The translations under genes and the position numbers were made by a program. Positions 15,680 through 24,371 of a stretch of DNA of 64,000 nt are shown here, one piece after another. The stretch covers positions 186,001 through 250,000 of the forward strand of contig CAZDEB010000002.1 in assembly GCA_964504305.1 (NCBI GenBank), given 5' to 3'. The notes below the pieces were generated by a model. The model searched no databases and was not told the DNA's origin. It saw only the letters and a program-made list of their open reading frames with translations. This DNA comes from UBA11606 sp964504305 (GTDB lineage Bacteria; Actinomycetota; Acidimicrobiia; Acidimicrobiales; Aldehydirespiratoraceae). Position 1 is the first letter of the stretch, and every line of letters begins with the position of its first letter.

Positions 15680-16606
15680 TCAGTCGCCGACGTCGAACAA
15701 CTTGGTCGAGGCATCCACCGGCGCGCTTAGGCCCCGGCCGAAGCCCCCGACGAACGCCCAGACTTTGCGTAGACCCGAAGGGCGGCGAGCATGAAGGGAG
15801 GAGCGGCCGACGTCGGCGACGATGGCGGCTAAGACTTTCAGGGTGTATGAGCCCGAGCCGCGGGCTCGGAGTTTGATCAGCTTGGCGTGCATCGCGCCCA
15901 GTCCGCGAAAGTCGCGTCTTACCAGATCTCGGGCTTGTTGACCGTGTGACCGCAAGCCGTCGTGGATCACCGGTGGCGTCTTGGCCAACCCGACGCGATG
16001 CCCGGCGAGGAGTAGCCGCAGAGCCAACTCGCGGTCTTCGGCGGAGGGAAACCGTCCGCCGGCGCCAAGCAGCGGGTCGAAACCGTGAACGCCGACGGCG
16101 ACTAGTCGATCTACGGCCATGTTCGCTCCGAGCCCTAGCGCGTTGTAGCGGGGGAGAGGGTCGCCGGCATGAAACACGGTGTCGGACACGAAGTCTGTTT
16201 CGGGAGTGAAACCGTCGTCGGAGTTGGGATGTTTGGCGATGACGTCGCCGTAAACGAGGCTGAGCTCGCCAGCGTGGATCGCCGCGGCGAGCGAATCGGC
16301 CCAACCGTTCGGGACTACGCAGTCGTCGTCGGTGAAGCAAACAACCGGGGCCGTGCAAGCCGAGAGTCCGATGTTGCGGGCATCACCCAACCCAATACTC
16401 GACTGACGCATGTGAACGACTCGAGAATCACTCTCCGAGCGGGCCAGTGCGGTGCCGACGCGGTCGTCGGTGTTTTGATCGACGATGACCAATCGAAGGT
16501 CGGGGTTGGGATCAGCACAGATCGATGCGATTGCTGCGTCGAGCGTCTGGTCGCGGCCCTTGGTGCACAAAACGACGTCGATGGCGCCGCTCACCCGATC
16601 ACCCAT
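15680..16606 (-). CDS. Glycosyltransferase family 2 protein (paralogue A)
   Basis: A 308-residue GT-A fold transferase. The N-terminal 'IDVVLCTKGRDQTLDAAI' begins the nucleotide-sugar domain; 'VCFTDDDCVVPNGW' is the metal-binding DxD region and 'FPSAEDRELALRLLLAG' the acceptor-side ED motif. It is clearly paralogous to the next gene, sharing 'RGLGAMHAKLIK' against 'RALGAMYAKLTK' and similar C-termini. It probably adds sugars to an exported glycan or lipid. There is no membrane segment except a weak hydrophobic C-terminus. Confidence 0.9.
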   Translation of the reverse strand: MGDRVSGAIDVVLCTKGRDQTLDAAIASICADPNPDLRLVIVDQNTDDRVGTALARSESDSRVVHMRQSSIGLGDARNIGLSACTAPVVCFTDDDCVVPNGWADSLAAAIHAGELSLVYGDVIAKHPNSDDGFTPETDFVSDTVFHAGDPLPRYNALGLGANMAVDRLVAVGVHGFDPLLGAGGRFPSAEDRELALRLLLAGHRVGLAKTPPVIHDGLRSHGQQARDLVRRDFRGLGAMHAKLIKLRARGSGSYTLKVLAAIVADVGRSSLHARRPSGLRKVWAFVGGFGRGLSAPVDASTKLFDVGD

Positions 16607-16668
16607 CGGGCGGACAAAATCATGTCGCTACATTAGCCAATCGCCACACTCGCGCGGTGTGACACGGG

Positions 16669-17574
16669 TCAACGACGAAAACAGATGCGGTCTCGGTCGA
16701 CCGGCATACGTAATCCTTGCCCGAATCCGACCAACAGCCATACCCAACGCCCGAAGCCGGCGGGCCGTCGCAGGGTTCGCGAGTCCCGTGCGCTGTCGCG
16801 GAACGTCGTCAACAAGAACCGAAAAGCCGCAGCGGCCGAGGGTCTGGGACGGGCTTTTGTCAACTTTGCGTACATGGCGCCGAGGGCGCGGTAATCGCGT
16901 TTGTTGAGTCCTCGGATTTCGGTTCCGGATGACCGTCGGCCGAGATGCAGAACTGCGGTGGAGGGCGTACACCTCACCGCCCAACCATCGAGTAGAAGTC
17001 GATAAGCAATCTCGACATCGTCGGCGGAAGGAAAGTGGCCGCCTGGTCCCATCGCTTCGTCCCATCCACCGATCTGGCGCCCCGCCTCGACTCGGATGGC
17101 GTAGGAGGCCCCGATTCCGAGCTGGGCCGGGGTTGGGGAGCGCGACCACGTCAGGTACTGCGCTGGCTGATCGAACACCCGGCTGGGGGTAAACCCGGTT
17201 TCTCCATCGTCGGGTTCGTCAACGTTGCTGAACACCAGCCCGACTCGGCTGTCGCTGAGTACTTCGTCGGTCATTGTTGTGGCCCATCCGAGATTTGCTT
17301 CGCAGTCGTCGTCGGTGAAACAGACAACTTCGGATTGAGCGGCGTTCAAAGCAATGTTGCGGGCCCGACCAGCCCCCTTGATGTCGGTGCGGATATGCAG
17401 AGTGCGGGCCGGGTCGACGGCGGCGATCAATGGCACAATCCGATCGTCGAGGTTCTGGTCGACGACAATGAGTTGCCCAACGGCCGGATCGTTCAACACC
17501 GATCTGATGGCTCGCTCGACCCCTTCGGTTCTTCCATAGGTGCAGATGGCGGCGGTGATGGCGCGTTTGGTCAT
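16669..17574 (-). CDS. Glycosyltransferase family 2 protein (paralogue B)
   Basis: A 301-residue GT2 enzyme with 'AAICTYGRTEGVERAI' at the start, 'GAGRARNIAL', the DxD region 'VCFTDDDCEANLGW' and 'FPSADDVEIAYRLLL'. The real start is ATG at 17574, overlapping the stop of the upstream glycosyltransferase by 4 bases (ATGA). A longer open frame to 17859 is only antisense-like extension inside that gene. It is a tandem duplicate of paralogue A; donor and acceptor are unknown. Confidence 0.9.
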   Translation of the reverse strand: MTKRAITAAICTYGRTEGVERAIRSVLNDPAVGQLIVVDQNLDDRIVPLIAAVDPARTLHIRTDIKGAGRARNIALNAAQSEVVCFTDDDCEANLGWATTMTDEVLSDSRVGLVFSNVDEPDDGETGFTPSRVFDQPAQYLTWSRSPTPAQLGIGASYAIRVEAGRQIGGWDEAMGPGGHFPSADDVEIAYRLLLDGWAVRCTPSTAVLHLGRRSSGTEIRGLNKRDYRALGAMYAKLTKARPRPSAAAAFRFLLTTFRDSARDSRTLRRPAGFGRWVWLLVGFGQGLRMPVDRDRICFRR

Positions 17575-18590
17575 CTGGCCGTGACGAGCGCCTCGGCGCG
17601 GCGTTTGCGTTCGAAGCGCCCCTGACGGCAAAAGACACGTTCTTCGACAACACGGGCCGCGACGCTGGTGACCGGAATCATGGCCAGGTTCCGGAACACC
17701 TTGCCGGCGAAGGTCATCAATCGACCTTGACGGTGATACCACCACATCCGCTGCTGGCCCGACCACCGTCGAGCTTCGGCCGGCCAGCCGACATCGGCAC
17801 GAATATCCCACTTCTGGGCGAAGTGATCGAGGCTCGACGTGTTCCAGTCTTCGCACCAACGAAATTGCCAGAAGCGGCGATCGTCAACCGTGAGCGGGGC
17901 GAACTGCAGGTAGGTGATCACGCTGTCGGGCTCGAACCAAAGCTTGTGGCCGGCCTGGCTGGCCAACAAGACAAAGTCTTCGTGGTCGGCCATCGACTTG
18001 ATCTCTTCGTCGAACGGGCCGATGTCGTCGAGTACCGAACGGCGCATGAGGATCGAGTGGAACTCGAGTTGGTTGGACTCGCAGCGTGACTGCTGCGGAA
18101 TTTGGTCGAGACGATCCCAGTGGTGGTGATGTTCGTTCATCTCGAGGCGCCCATCACGGATCTCGATGTGGCCGCCGGCAATATGCACGATGGTCGAATT
18201 CTCGTTGGCTCCTTGCATGATCAGCGGCCCGACTACATCGGCGCCAGTTTCGTCGGCGCAGTCGACAAGGGCTTCGAGCCAACCGGGCTTGGGAATGATG
18301 TCGTTGTCGGCCATCACGATGTAGTCACGCGTGCACCGCGCCAAGGCCAAGTTGCGGGCCTCGTTTGGAACCAGGACATAATCTCGTCGGATGAACACGC
18401 CCCCGAAGGCCGTCACGATCTCTTCGAGCTCGGCTCGAATAACATCAGGCGATCCGCCGTCGACGTAGACCAATTCGACTCCGTCGGGCGCCGCGTCGAG
18501 AACCGCCTTGAGCGAGCGCACCGACAAGCTCCATCGTTCGCGCGGCACAATCGCAAGGCTCGTGCGCTCGGCAGTAGTCGAGTTACTCAT
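17571..18590 (-). CDS. Glycosyltransferase family 2 protein (divergent)
   Basis: A 339-residue GT2 protein with 'LVYVDGGSPDVIRAEL', 'PNEARNLALARC', the DxD-type 'VMADNDIIPKPGWLEAL' and a downstream 'MADHEDFVLLASQAGH'. It is not a close copy of the two following glycosyltransferases and has an extra aromatic, basic C-terminal region (about 100 residues) that may contact membrane or acceptor. It is first in the run GT-GT-GT-rRNA methyltransferase, with 4-base overlap to the next gene. Confidence 0.9.
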   Translation of the reverse strand: MSNSTTAERTSLAIVPRERWSLSVRSLKAVLDAAPDGVELVYVDGGSPDVIRAELEEIVTAFGGVFIRRDYVLVPNEARNLALARCTRDYIVMADNDIIPKPGWLEALVDCADETGADVVGPLIMQGANENSTIVHIAGGHIEIRDGRLEMNEHHHHWDRLDQIPQQSRCESNQLEFHSILMRRSVLDDIGPFDEEIKSMADHEDFVLLASQAGHKLWFEPDSVITYLQFAPLTVDDRRFWQFRWCEDWNTSSLDHFAQKWDIRADVGWPAEARRWSGQQRMWWYHRQGRLMTFAGKVFRNLAMIPVTSVAARVVEERVFCRQGRFERKRRAEALVTAR

Positions 18591-18605
18591 GGTGTGATTC
18601 TGTGC

Positions 18606-19397
18606 CTAACGTTCCATCACGTTGGCGATGCTGCCCAACAGGCTGCCTTCGCCTTGGCTGGTGCCGCCCATCGATGGCGCACTGGCGATGATGCGGTTGG
18701 CAAGGCGGCTGAAGGGGAGTGACTGCAGCCAAACCCGTCCGTGGCCCGACAAGTTGGCCACAAAAAGCCCTTCGCCGCCGAACACCATCGACTTGAGATT
18801 GCCGGCTCTTTCGATCGTGTACTCGATGGTCGGATCCATGGCGACCAGACACCCGGTGTCGACCCTCAGCGAATTGCCGACCAGTTGCTTTTCGATCACC
18901 GAACCGCCCACTGACAAGAACGCCATGCCGTCACCGCTGAGCTTTTGGAGGATAAATCCTTCGCCACCGAAGAAGCCCGTGCCGAGCTTGCGCTGGAACG
19001 CAATGTCGATCTTCGTACCGAGCGCGGCGCACAAAAATGCGTCCTTTTGGGCGATGATCGTGCCGCCGGCCGTTTCGAGATCGATCGGAATGATCTTGCC
19101 GGGGAACTCGGCGCTGAACGCCGCCAGGGCCTTGTGGGGCCCCTGGTTGGTGAAATGGGTAAGGAAAATCGACTCGCGGGCCAATGCTCGTTTACCGGCG
19201 TCCTTGAGCTTCCCCCACATGCCTTGATCGGGCTCTGATCCGTCGCCCATTTTGGTCTCGAAAGTAAGGCCGTCTTCGAGATACATCATGGCGCCGGCCT
19301 CGCCCACAACAGTTTCGCCCGGGTCGAGCTCGACCTCGACGAACTGCAGATCGTCACCGTGAATCAGGTAGTCGACTTCGTGAGATGTTTTGGCCAT
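18606..19397 (-). CDS. AIM24 family protein (TIGR00266-like)
   Basis: A 263-residue beta-rich protein of the AIM24 family. Hallmarks are 'VEVELDPGETVVGEAGAMMY', 'GEGFILQKLSGDGMAFLSVGG' and 'VFGGEGLFVANLSGHGRVW'. The family has a TRAP-like beta fold; its molecular function in bacteria is not established. It sits 15 bases upstream of the glycosyltransferase operon on the same strand, so co-transcription is possible, though a functional link would be a guess. Confidence 0.92.
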   Translation of the reverse strand: MAKTSHEVDYLIHGDDLQFVEVELDPGETVVGEAGAMMYLEDGLTFETKMGDGSEPDQGMWGKLKDAGKRALARESIFLTHFTNQGPHKALAAFSAEFPGKIIPIDLETAGGTIIAQKDAFLCAALGTKIDIAFQRKLGTGFFGGEGFILQKLSGDGMAFLSVGGSVIEKQLVGNSLRVDTGCLVAMDPTIEYTIERAGNLKSMVFGGEGLFVANLSGHGRVWLQSLPFSRLANRIIASAPSMGGTSQGEGSLLGSIANVMER

Positions 19398-19435
19398 GGT
19401 GGGGGATCTCCGGTCATTGGATGGTTGGCTCAGTT

Positions 19436-20389
19436 TTAGTCGACGATCGCGACGCCGGGCACGTATGTCGTCGGCAGTTCAGCGCTCGGATCAAGGGCGT
19501 AGTCGAGGTAGCGCTCGATGGGGTCGAAGCCGAGCGCATCGTTTTGGCCGGTCACGAAGTTCGAGTACGGGTTGAAGTCGTAGTAGACGCGACCGCCGGT
19601 CTTGTCATCGATCAAGAACTCGACGCTGCCCAGGTCGGCGCCGGCGGCCCGAAGAACGGTGCGAGCTTCGTCAACAACGTCGGGCGTAGGCGAGAACAAT
19701 GTGATTGTTGAGCCGGGCCCGTCGTCCCCATGGCAACCGTCGACAGCGCAGTAGTTGAACGCGCCAGCTTTGATCGGCTGCGTCGTGGCGTAAAACAGCT
19801 CGTCGCCGAGTATCTCGACTCGGTAAATCAGCCCGTCAGCGCTGTCGATAACCGATTGAACAAGTCCGGTGCCATCCAATCCGAGGTCGACTACGCCACC
19901 GTCGATTGCCGCCCCGAGCTCCGCGGCCGTCTCGTGGCGACTGATCCCGCGACCCGAGCCGCCAACGTTGGGCTTCGTTACAACCGGAAAGGTGAGAGTA
20001 GGAAAGCCTGCCGTCGTGAATAGTGCTTTCGGGTCCGATATGGCCAGGGACGTTGGCGTTGCGAGATCGACGCTGGCGAACAGTGCAGCCTGAGCGGCTT
20101 TGGATGCCCCGATTGCGTGGGCCCGCCAGCCATTGACGACGCGTTGGTTCGCCAGATCGAGCGCGAGCAGCAGATGGTTGGCGGCCGCTACAACGCTCGA
20201 AGAGCGGCCGCTCGACGGCATGGCGTTGATCCGGTTGAGCCAAAGGTCGCATGGTTCGCTCATTTGGTGGGGCGTATAGCTCGCGGCGCCGACATCTATG
20301 GGGCGCACGTCGACGTTTCGCCGCTGTAACCGTTCCAACAATTCGAGAGACCACTGCGGGTGTTCGTAAAGGAGTGCAACCCTCATCAA
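19436..20389 (-). CDS. ATP-grasp domain protein (RimK-like)
   Basis: A 317-residue protein. An N-terminal pre-ATP-grasp domain ('RVALLYEHPQWSLELLERL') precedes an ATP-grasp fold with 'FPVVTKPNVGGSGRGISR' as the ATP-binding lysine and glycine-rich loop, and 'VYYDFNPYSNFV' as the metal-binding segment, where Asp-x-Asn replaces the usual Glu-x-Asn. ATP-grasp enzymes join a carboxylate to an amine or thiol; substrates are unknown. It starts close to the divergent MFS gene. Confidence 0.85.
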   Translation of the reverse strand: MMRVALLYEHPQWSLELLERLQRRNVDVRPIDVGAASYTPHQMSEPCDLWLNRINAMPSSGRSSSVVAAANHLLLALDLANQRVVNGWRAHAIGASKAAQAALFASVDLATPTSLAISDPKALFTTAGFPTLTFPVVTKPNVGGSGRGISRHETAAELGAAIDGGVVDLGLDGTGLVQSVIDSADGLIYRVEILGDELFYATTQPIKAGAFNYCAVDGCHGDDGPGSTITLFSPTPDVVDEARTVLRAAGADLGSVEFLIDDKTGGRVYYDFNPYSNFVTGQNDALGFDPIERYLDYALDPSAELPTTYVPGVAIVD

Positions 20390-20402
20390 GAAACCCTACG
20401 TC

Positions 20403-21596
20403 GTGTGTCTCGCAGAGCACGATCGCGTCTACGGTCTGGTGGTGACTGCGACGTTGAGAAGCGAACCCCGCACGGTGTTGGCTTCGCTCGTTGTCGCCCA
20501 CCTCGCCAACGACTTCTACTCGTCGGTGATGCCGGCGTTCTTGCCCGCGGTCGCCATCGAGTTCAGCCTCGACTACACCGAGCTGGGCATTTTGACGTTT
20601 GCGTTCATAGTGCTCACCGGGTTGTTGCAACCGATCATCGGCAGCACCGCCGACCGACTCGGCCGCCGACGCCTGACCCTTGTCACCGGCTTTGTAGTCG
20701 GCGCGACTGGGTTCGTGGCGATGGCCTCGGCGCCAACGTTCGCGTTCATCGTGGTCGTCAGCTTGTTGTGTGGGTTGGGTGGTGCCACCTATCACCCTCA
20801 AGCGGCGGCATTTATCGTCGACGCCTATCCCGACCGGCGCGGCCGGATGTTGGGGATCCACGGCTGGGGCGGTTCCGGAGGACATTTCCTGGCGCCCGCC
20901 GTCGTGGTCTTGAGTTTGTCGATTATGAGTTGGCGTATCGCGATGGGTCTCGTGGCCGTGCCGCTGCTGGCCGCCGCGGCTCTTTTGCGGGTCAAGCTCC
21001 ACGAGACCGAGCCGACGCCTGGGGCCAGTCTTCGCTCGGCGGTGAGTCGACCCTTGGTTCAGATTGCTCTGGCCTTTGCCGTCATCTCGGCATCGGCGAC
21101 CAGCTTTCTCACTTTCTTCGTCAAGATGCTGGTCGACGAAGGCTGGGATCAAACCGACGCCGGGCTGCTGCTGGCGCTGATGCTGCTCGGGGGAGCGGTG
21201 GCTCAACCGCTCGGCGGGTGGGGCCACGATCGTCTGGGCGGCCGCCAGGTCATAACGATCAGTGCGAGCCTTATGGCCGTGTTCATCATCGTGTTCGCGG
21301 CCAGCAGTGGGGCGGTGTCGCTGATGGCGATCGCCGGAATCGTCTTTGTCGATTTCACGCTGTTCCCGGTGTCGTTGGCCTACGCCAGCGAGTTTGTGCC
21401 GAAGAACCAAACGGGGGCCGGGGCTGGAGTGGTGTTTGGTTTATCGGCACTCGTGGTGGCGTCAGCACAACCAGCGGTCGGTGCGCTCGCCGAGTCGCTC
21501 GGCGACATCCGTGCGGCGCTGGTGTGGACGCTCCCGGTAGTACTTTTTGGGCTCGTTATGGCCCGCATCGCTCCAACGCCAGCGGTCACAACCTGA
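20403..21596 (+). CDS. MFS transporter, fosmidomycin-resistance (Fsr)-like
   Basis: A 397-residue membrane protein with about 12 hydrophobic segments. 'HLANDFYSSVMPAFLPAVA' and the loop 'GSTADRLGRRRLTLVTGF' (MFS motif A) are typical of the Fsr-like drug exporter group, as is 'GGATYHPQAAAFI'. It most likely exports a toxic compound or metabolite; the substrate cannot be known. The start could also be the GTG a dozen codons downstream. A hairpin follows the stop and separates it from the convergent repeat-protein gene. Confidence 0.88.
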   Translation: MCLAEHDRVYGLVVTATLRSEPRTVLASLVVAHLANDFYSSVMPAFLPAVAIEFSLDYTELGILTFAFIVLTGLLQPIIGSTADRLGRRRLTLVTGFVVGATGFVAMASAPTFAFIVVVSLLCGLGGATYHPQAAAFIVDAYPDRRGRMLGIHGWGGSGGHFLAPAVVVLSLSIMSWRIAMGLVAVPLLAAAALLRVKLHETEPTPGASLRSAVSRPLVQIALAFAVISASATSFLTFFVKMLVDEGWDQTDAGLLLALMLLGGAVAQPLGGWGHDRLGGRQVITISASLMAVFIIVFAASSGAVSLMAIAGIVFVDFTLFPVSLAYASEFVPKNQTGAGAGVVFGLSALVVASAQPAVGALAESLGDIRAALVWTLPVVLFGLVMARIAPTPAVTT

Positions 21597-21615
21597 CCCG
21601 AAAACCCGAGATCGC

Positions 21616-21648
21616 TGAGCGGCCGGTCGTCAAGAGACCGACCGCTCA
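21616..21648. terminator. Hairpin between convergent genes (probable bidirectional terminator)
   Basis: Two 13-base arms (21616-21628 and 21636-21648) pair with one mismatch around a 7-base loop. It stands between the stops of the MFS gene (plus) and the DEA-repeat gene (minus). There is no clear T-run on either side, so it may act as an RNA-end barrier rather than a classical intrinsic terminator. Confidence 0.55.
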
Positions 21649-21658
21649 ACGGGCAATC

Positions 21659-22330
21659 TCAGTCGTCGTCAGAGTCAGAGTCAGCGGAGTCGGCGGAGTC
21701 GGCGGCGTCAGCGTGGTCGGCTTCGTCGTCCTCATCCGCTTCGTCGGCCTCATCCGCTTCGTCGGCCTCGTCGGCCTCATCCGCTTCGTCGGCCTCGTCA
21801 GCTTCATCAGCTTCGTCGGCTTCGTCAGCTTCATCGGCTTCGTCAGCTTCGTCGGCCTCATCCGCTTCGTCAGCTTCGTCGGCCTCGTCGGCTTCGTCCG
21901 CCTCGTCAGCCTCGTCGGCCTCATCCGCTTCGTCTTCGTCGTCAACGTCGATCTCGGTTATGACGCCGTCGCTTACGGTGACCTCGATGTCCACGCCTGT
22001 GTCGGTGTTGGCGAAGGTCACCTCGAACCCGCCAGCACCAACGTCAGAGACGGTGCCGATGATTGGGTCGGCAACTGGGGCGGGGAGCGAGTCGCCCGGC
22101 ATCGGCAGCGAGTCCATGGGAGCCGCGGCGAGGGTCGCCGACTCGAATGTTCCGTCGGGCGCGAGGTTGATGGTAATCACCATCGATGTGCCAAATACTG
22201 GCACCGTCTCTACGAGAGCCATCGGCGGCTCAACCGGGATGGCATCCGACGTTTGGGCTGCGGCGATACCGGTACCGGCCCAAACGGTGGCAACCGCTAC
22301 AGCGGCGACGAGCGGTGATTTCAATGACAT
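21659..22330 (-). CDS. Secreted acidic protein with Asp-Glu-Ala repeat tail
   Basis: A 223-residue protein. Residues 1-25 form a Sec signal peptide ('AAVAVATVWAGTGIAAA') with a likely cut after AQA-type residues. Residues 26-130 form a small beta-rich domain ('GTVSDVGAGGFEVTFANTD'). The rest is an almost pure DEA triplet repeat ending 'DSADSDSDDD', giving a very strong negative charge. A GAGGA ribosome site precedes the ATG. Divalent-metal binding or a polyanionic surface coat are possible roles, but none is shown. No family recognised. Confidence 0.8.
   Translation of the reverse strand: MSLKSPLVAAVAVATVWAGTGIAAAQTSDAIPVEPPMALVETVPVFGTSMVITINLAPDGTFESATLAAAPMDSLPMPGDSLPAPVADPIIGTVSDVGAGGFEVTFANTDTGVDIEVTVSDGVITEIDVDDEDEADEADEADEADEADEADEADEADEADEADEADEADEADEADEADEADEADEADEADEADEADEADEDDEADHADAADSADSADSDSDDD
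21731..21937. repeat. 9-bp minisatellite encoding (Asp-Glu-Ala)n
   Basis: More than 20 tandem units of a degenerate 9-mer (plus-strand type GCTTCGTCG / GCCTCATCC). Synonymous variation between units (TCG/TCA, GCC/GCT) keeps the amino-acid repeat while breaking DNA identity, which suggests selection on the protein. Copy number is likely to vary between strains. Confidence 0.9.
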
Positions 22331-22842
22331 GTTGTGTCCTCTAGGAAGTAGGGTGATCCCTGTGTCACGGCACCCCGGTGTTACATCTTTAGGACCCTGG
22401 TGCAGAATGGGTCGCTAGGCCCCGGTAGCGGCCGGTCGAGTAGGTCCGACGACCCCGTGGCCAGCAAGGCCCTTTGACCCGTCAGGCCGCTTTCCGGTAC
22501 GAGTACCCCTTGGTTGACGTGCTGGTCACCATCGCCCTTCCTGGTTCCGGGTTCGTTGGATACTGGCGCAGAGTGCGGCAGACGTTGCTGACCTCGAGAT
22601 CGACCAGTCGAGGTTTCGCTTGCCCACTCGCTTCGCATCCTCGTTCGTGATGACATGATCAACTTGTATTATGCGTGTGACGGGGGCTGACACTTGTAAC
22701 GCGGAACACCCCACCGGAGCGGCTTCTCGGTACGCCCTGCTGATGAATGCAATCAGCATCAGTGCCGGGAGGAACGATGCTCACCACCATTCACCTCGGC
22801 CACGAGTAAGAGGCTGCCGAACTGCTCGAAAACCCGGGCCAC
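22331..22842. other. Left edge of the accessory island, no supported gene
   Basis: About 500 bases between the repeat protein and the aminotransferase remnant. Short open frames exist on both strands (for example 22381-22662 and 22526-22759, minus) but none shows a recognisable domain, start signal or codon pattern like the flanking genes. Islands of this kind often start with insertion-sequence debris; I could not identify any here with confidence. Confidence 0.5.
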
Positions 22843-22969
22843 ATGAGCCAGGCCGGTCTCTTGTCGGCGGCCTACACCAAGGGCACCGACTTCAGCCCGC
22901 CGCCCGTGAGCGAGATCACCTACCTCGACAGCTACAAGAACCCGATCGCCTTGGCCATCTCCAACACTC

Positions 22970-23168
22970 GCCGACAAGTCGATCAAGGCAATCCTCTTCT
23001 CTCACGTCGACACGAGCAGTTCCGTTCACAACGACATCCCCGCGATTCGCGCCGCGATCGGGTGCCGCTGACCATCCGGCTCTGCTGATGGTCGACTGCA
23101 TCGCGTCACTCGGATGCGGCCGGTATGAGATTGACGAATGGGGGGTCGACGTCACGGTCGGGTCTTGA
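22970..23168 (+). pseudogene. Remnant of a class V aminotransferase (serine/alanine-glyoxylate type)
   Basis: The first piece (frame from 22970) reads 'KAILFSHVDTSSSVHNDIP' then 'AIRAAIG' and hits a stop. The next frame continues with 'HPALLMVDCIASLG' and 'YEIDEWGVDVTVGS', then stops. These two pieces are consecutive parts of the PLP domain of serine-glyoxylate/alanine-glyoxylate aminotransferases, including the PLP-binding Asp in 'MVDC'. The frameshift and the loss of the lysine-bearing half show a dead gene. The preceding frame (22843-22968, 'SAAYTKGTDFSPPPVSEI') is not from the expected upstream part, so the fragment has been fused to foreign DNA. Confidence 0.75.
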
Positions 23169-23170
23169 CA

Positions 23171-24158
23171 GCCACCGCCTACCTCTGGACCTCGCGTCTC
23201 GTTCAGGGACGAACCCGGCCATGAGTCGCCCGGTCATGTCAACCCGCAGCCTGATAGAGAACCGCCGGGCTGACGCGCGTTCCCTGGGTTGACGAGTGCG
23301 AACAGATAGGAGACGGGCTGCGCCGCTTGGTCGAGTTGTGCGGGTGGGGGGCCTGATATTGCGTAGTGCCGGGTCAGGCCGCGTTTTGATATTCGTTGAT
23401 GAGGCCGTGGCGGCGGTCGGCCTCACGGCAAGGAGGTGACGCCCCTGCACTAGCGTGGTGGTCGTCCTGTCGTCGGGTAGTCAGCGTCCAGTGACAGGCG
23501 ATACGGCGACGGTGCCATCGCGGCAGAGTGTCGGGGGTGAAGATCCAGTCAGTTGGTTTTGGGCGGGGGAGAGCGGCGGCGCTGAAGATGCTCTCGGATG
23601 TTTGGCTTGGTCGCCCGGCTAGAGCATTTTGCCGTGTTGGTCCCAGCCTTGGGTTTCGATGTCGGCCAGGGGTTGGATTCCGCGCCAGCCAACGGCGTGG
23701 TCGGACATGAAGTTGGAGAACTTCAGCCAGAACCCGTCTTTGCGGTTGTGGATCGAAGAGCGGTAGGCGTCGATGCTGCAGTGGCGGTACATCCGCTTCC
23801 CGGCGAAACGCTTGACTTTGTTCAGCCGATCCACTTGCGTGAGGGAGCGGAATAAGGAGCGGACTGTTGAACAAGACACCTAGGAATCTGGCGCTATTTG
23901 CGGTTCGCAATAGCGGTAGCTGGCTTGGCAACTGGGGCGGCGTCCGATGACTCGGTCGACACGAAACCTGGCGGCCCGAGCGAGCAAGAGCTCGCTTCGC
24001 AGCGAGCGTTTGAAAATTCAAGTCGCGAGACGGGCGTGGAAGCGGCAATGCAGGTCAGGGCAACCATGGGCTACCGAAACTGTCGCGTGGGCTATCTGGA
24101 ATGGCACGAGTTCGGCGAACGGTGACAACATTGCCATAACAGCGATCGGCTGCAACTG
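23171..24158. other. Decayed accessory DNA with two unrecognised small frames
   Basis: Nothing here can be assigned firmly. On the minus strand the frame ending at 23374 finishes 'RRHGLINEYQNAA', an ending that resembles C-termini of actinobacterial integrase-core transposases, so a transposase tail is possible. An 86-residue minus-strand frame (23619-23879, 'KRFAGKRMYRHCSIDAYRSS') and a 75-residue plus-strand frame (23898-24125, with a weakly hydrophobic start 'MRFAIAVAGLATGAASDDS') have plausible composition but no recognised family. Confidence 0.4.
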
Positions 24159-24371
24159 ATGACAGCCGATGACATCGCCATCCAAGCGAAGATCGCTGCT
24201 TCGCTCGGGCAGTTCAAACCGGACGATGCCGCGATTATCGCCTATCGGTTCGGGACCGCGAGCGGCACCCCTGCTATGGACGAAGATGTCTTCGCCAGGT
24301 TCCCAGACCTGACAAGAGAGCGGCTACGCCGACTCGAAGCGCGAGCTATGGCGACCGCACGAAAGCGCTAG
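24159..24371 (+). CDS. Free-standing sigma-70 region 4-like mini-protein (70 aa)
   Basis: A 70-residue protein whose body 'AAIIAYRFGTASGTPAMDED' followed by 'FPDLTRERLRRLEARAMATA' follows the layout of sigma-70 region 4.2: a hydrophobic 'VIxLRFG' helix, a loop, then 'TRERIRQIEAKALxKLR'. Regions 2 and 3 are absent, and the protein is too short to be a normal sigma factor. It may be a stray fragment of a sigma gene or a small promoter -35 binding regulator. It lies among mobile-element debris. ATG at 24159 is the only sensible start. Confidence 0.55.
   Translation: MTADDIAIQAKIAASLGQFKPDDAAIIAYRFGTASGTPAMDEDVFARFPDLTRERLRRLEARAMATARKR

Noticed and set aside
16669..17859. 396-residue version of the second glycosyltransferase
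   Set aside because: The first 95 codons overlap the upstream glycosyltransferase and lack domain features; ATG at 17574 with a 4-base overlap is the natural start.
21716..21950. Repeat block as a CRISPR array
   Set aside because: The period is 9 bp with no unique spacers, it is in frame in a secreted protein, and no cas genes are present.
19836..22318. Long frames of 524 (minus) and 652 (plus) codons over the MFS and ATP-grasp genes
   Set aside because: Arg/His/Gln-rich nonsense composition, no domains; the MFS transporter frame at 20403-21596 has twelve membrane segments and motif A.
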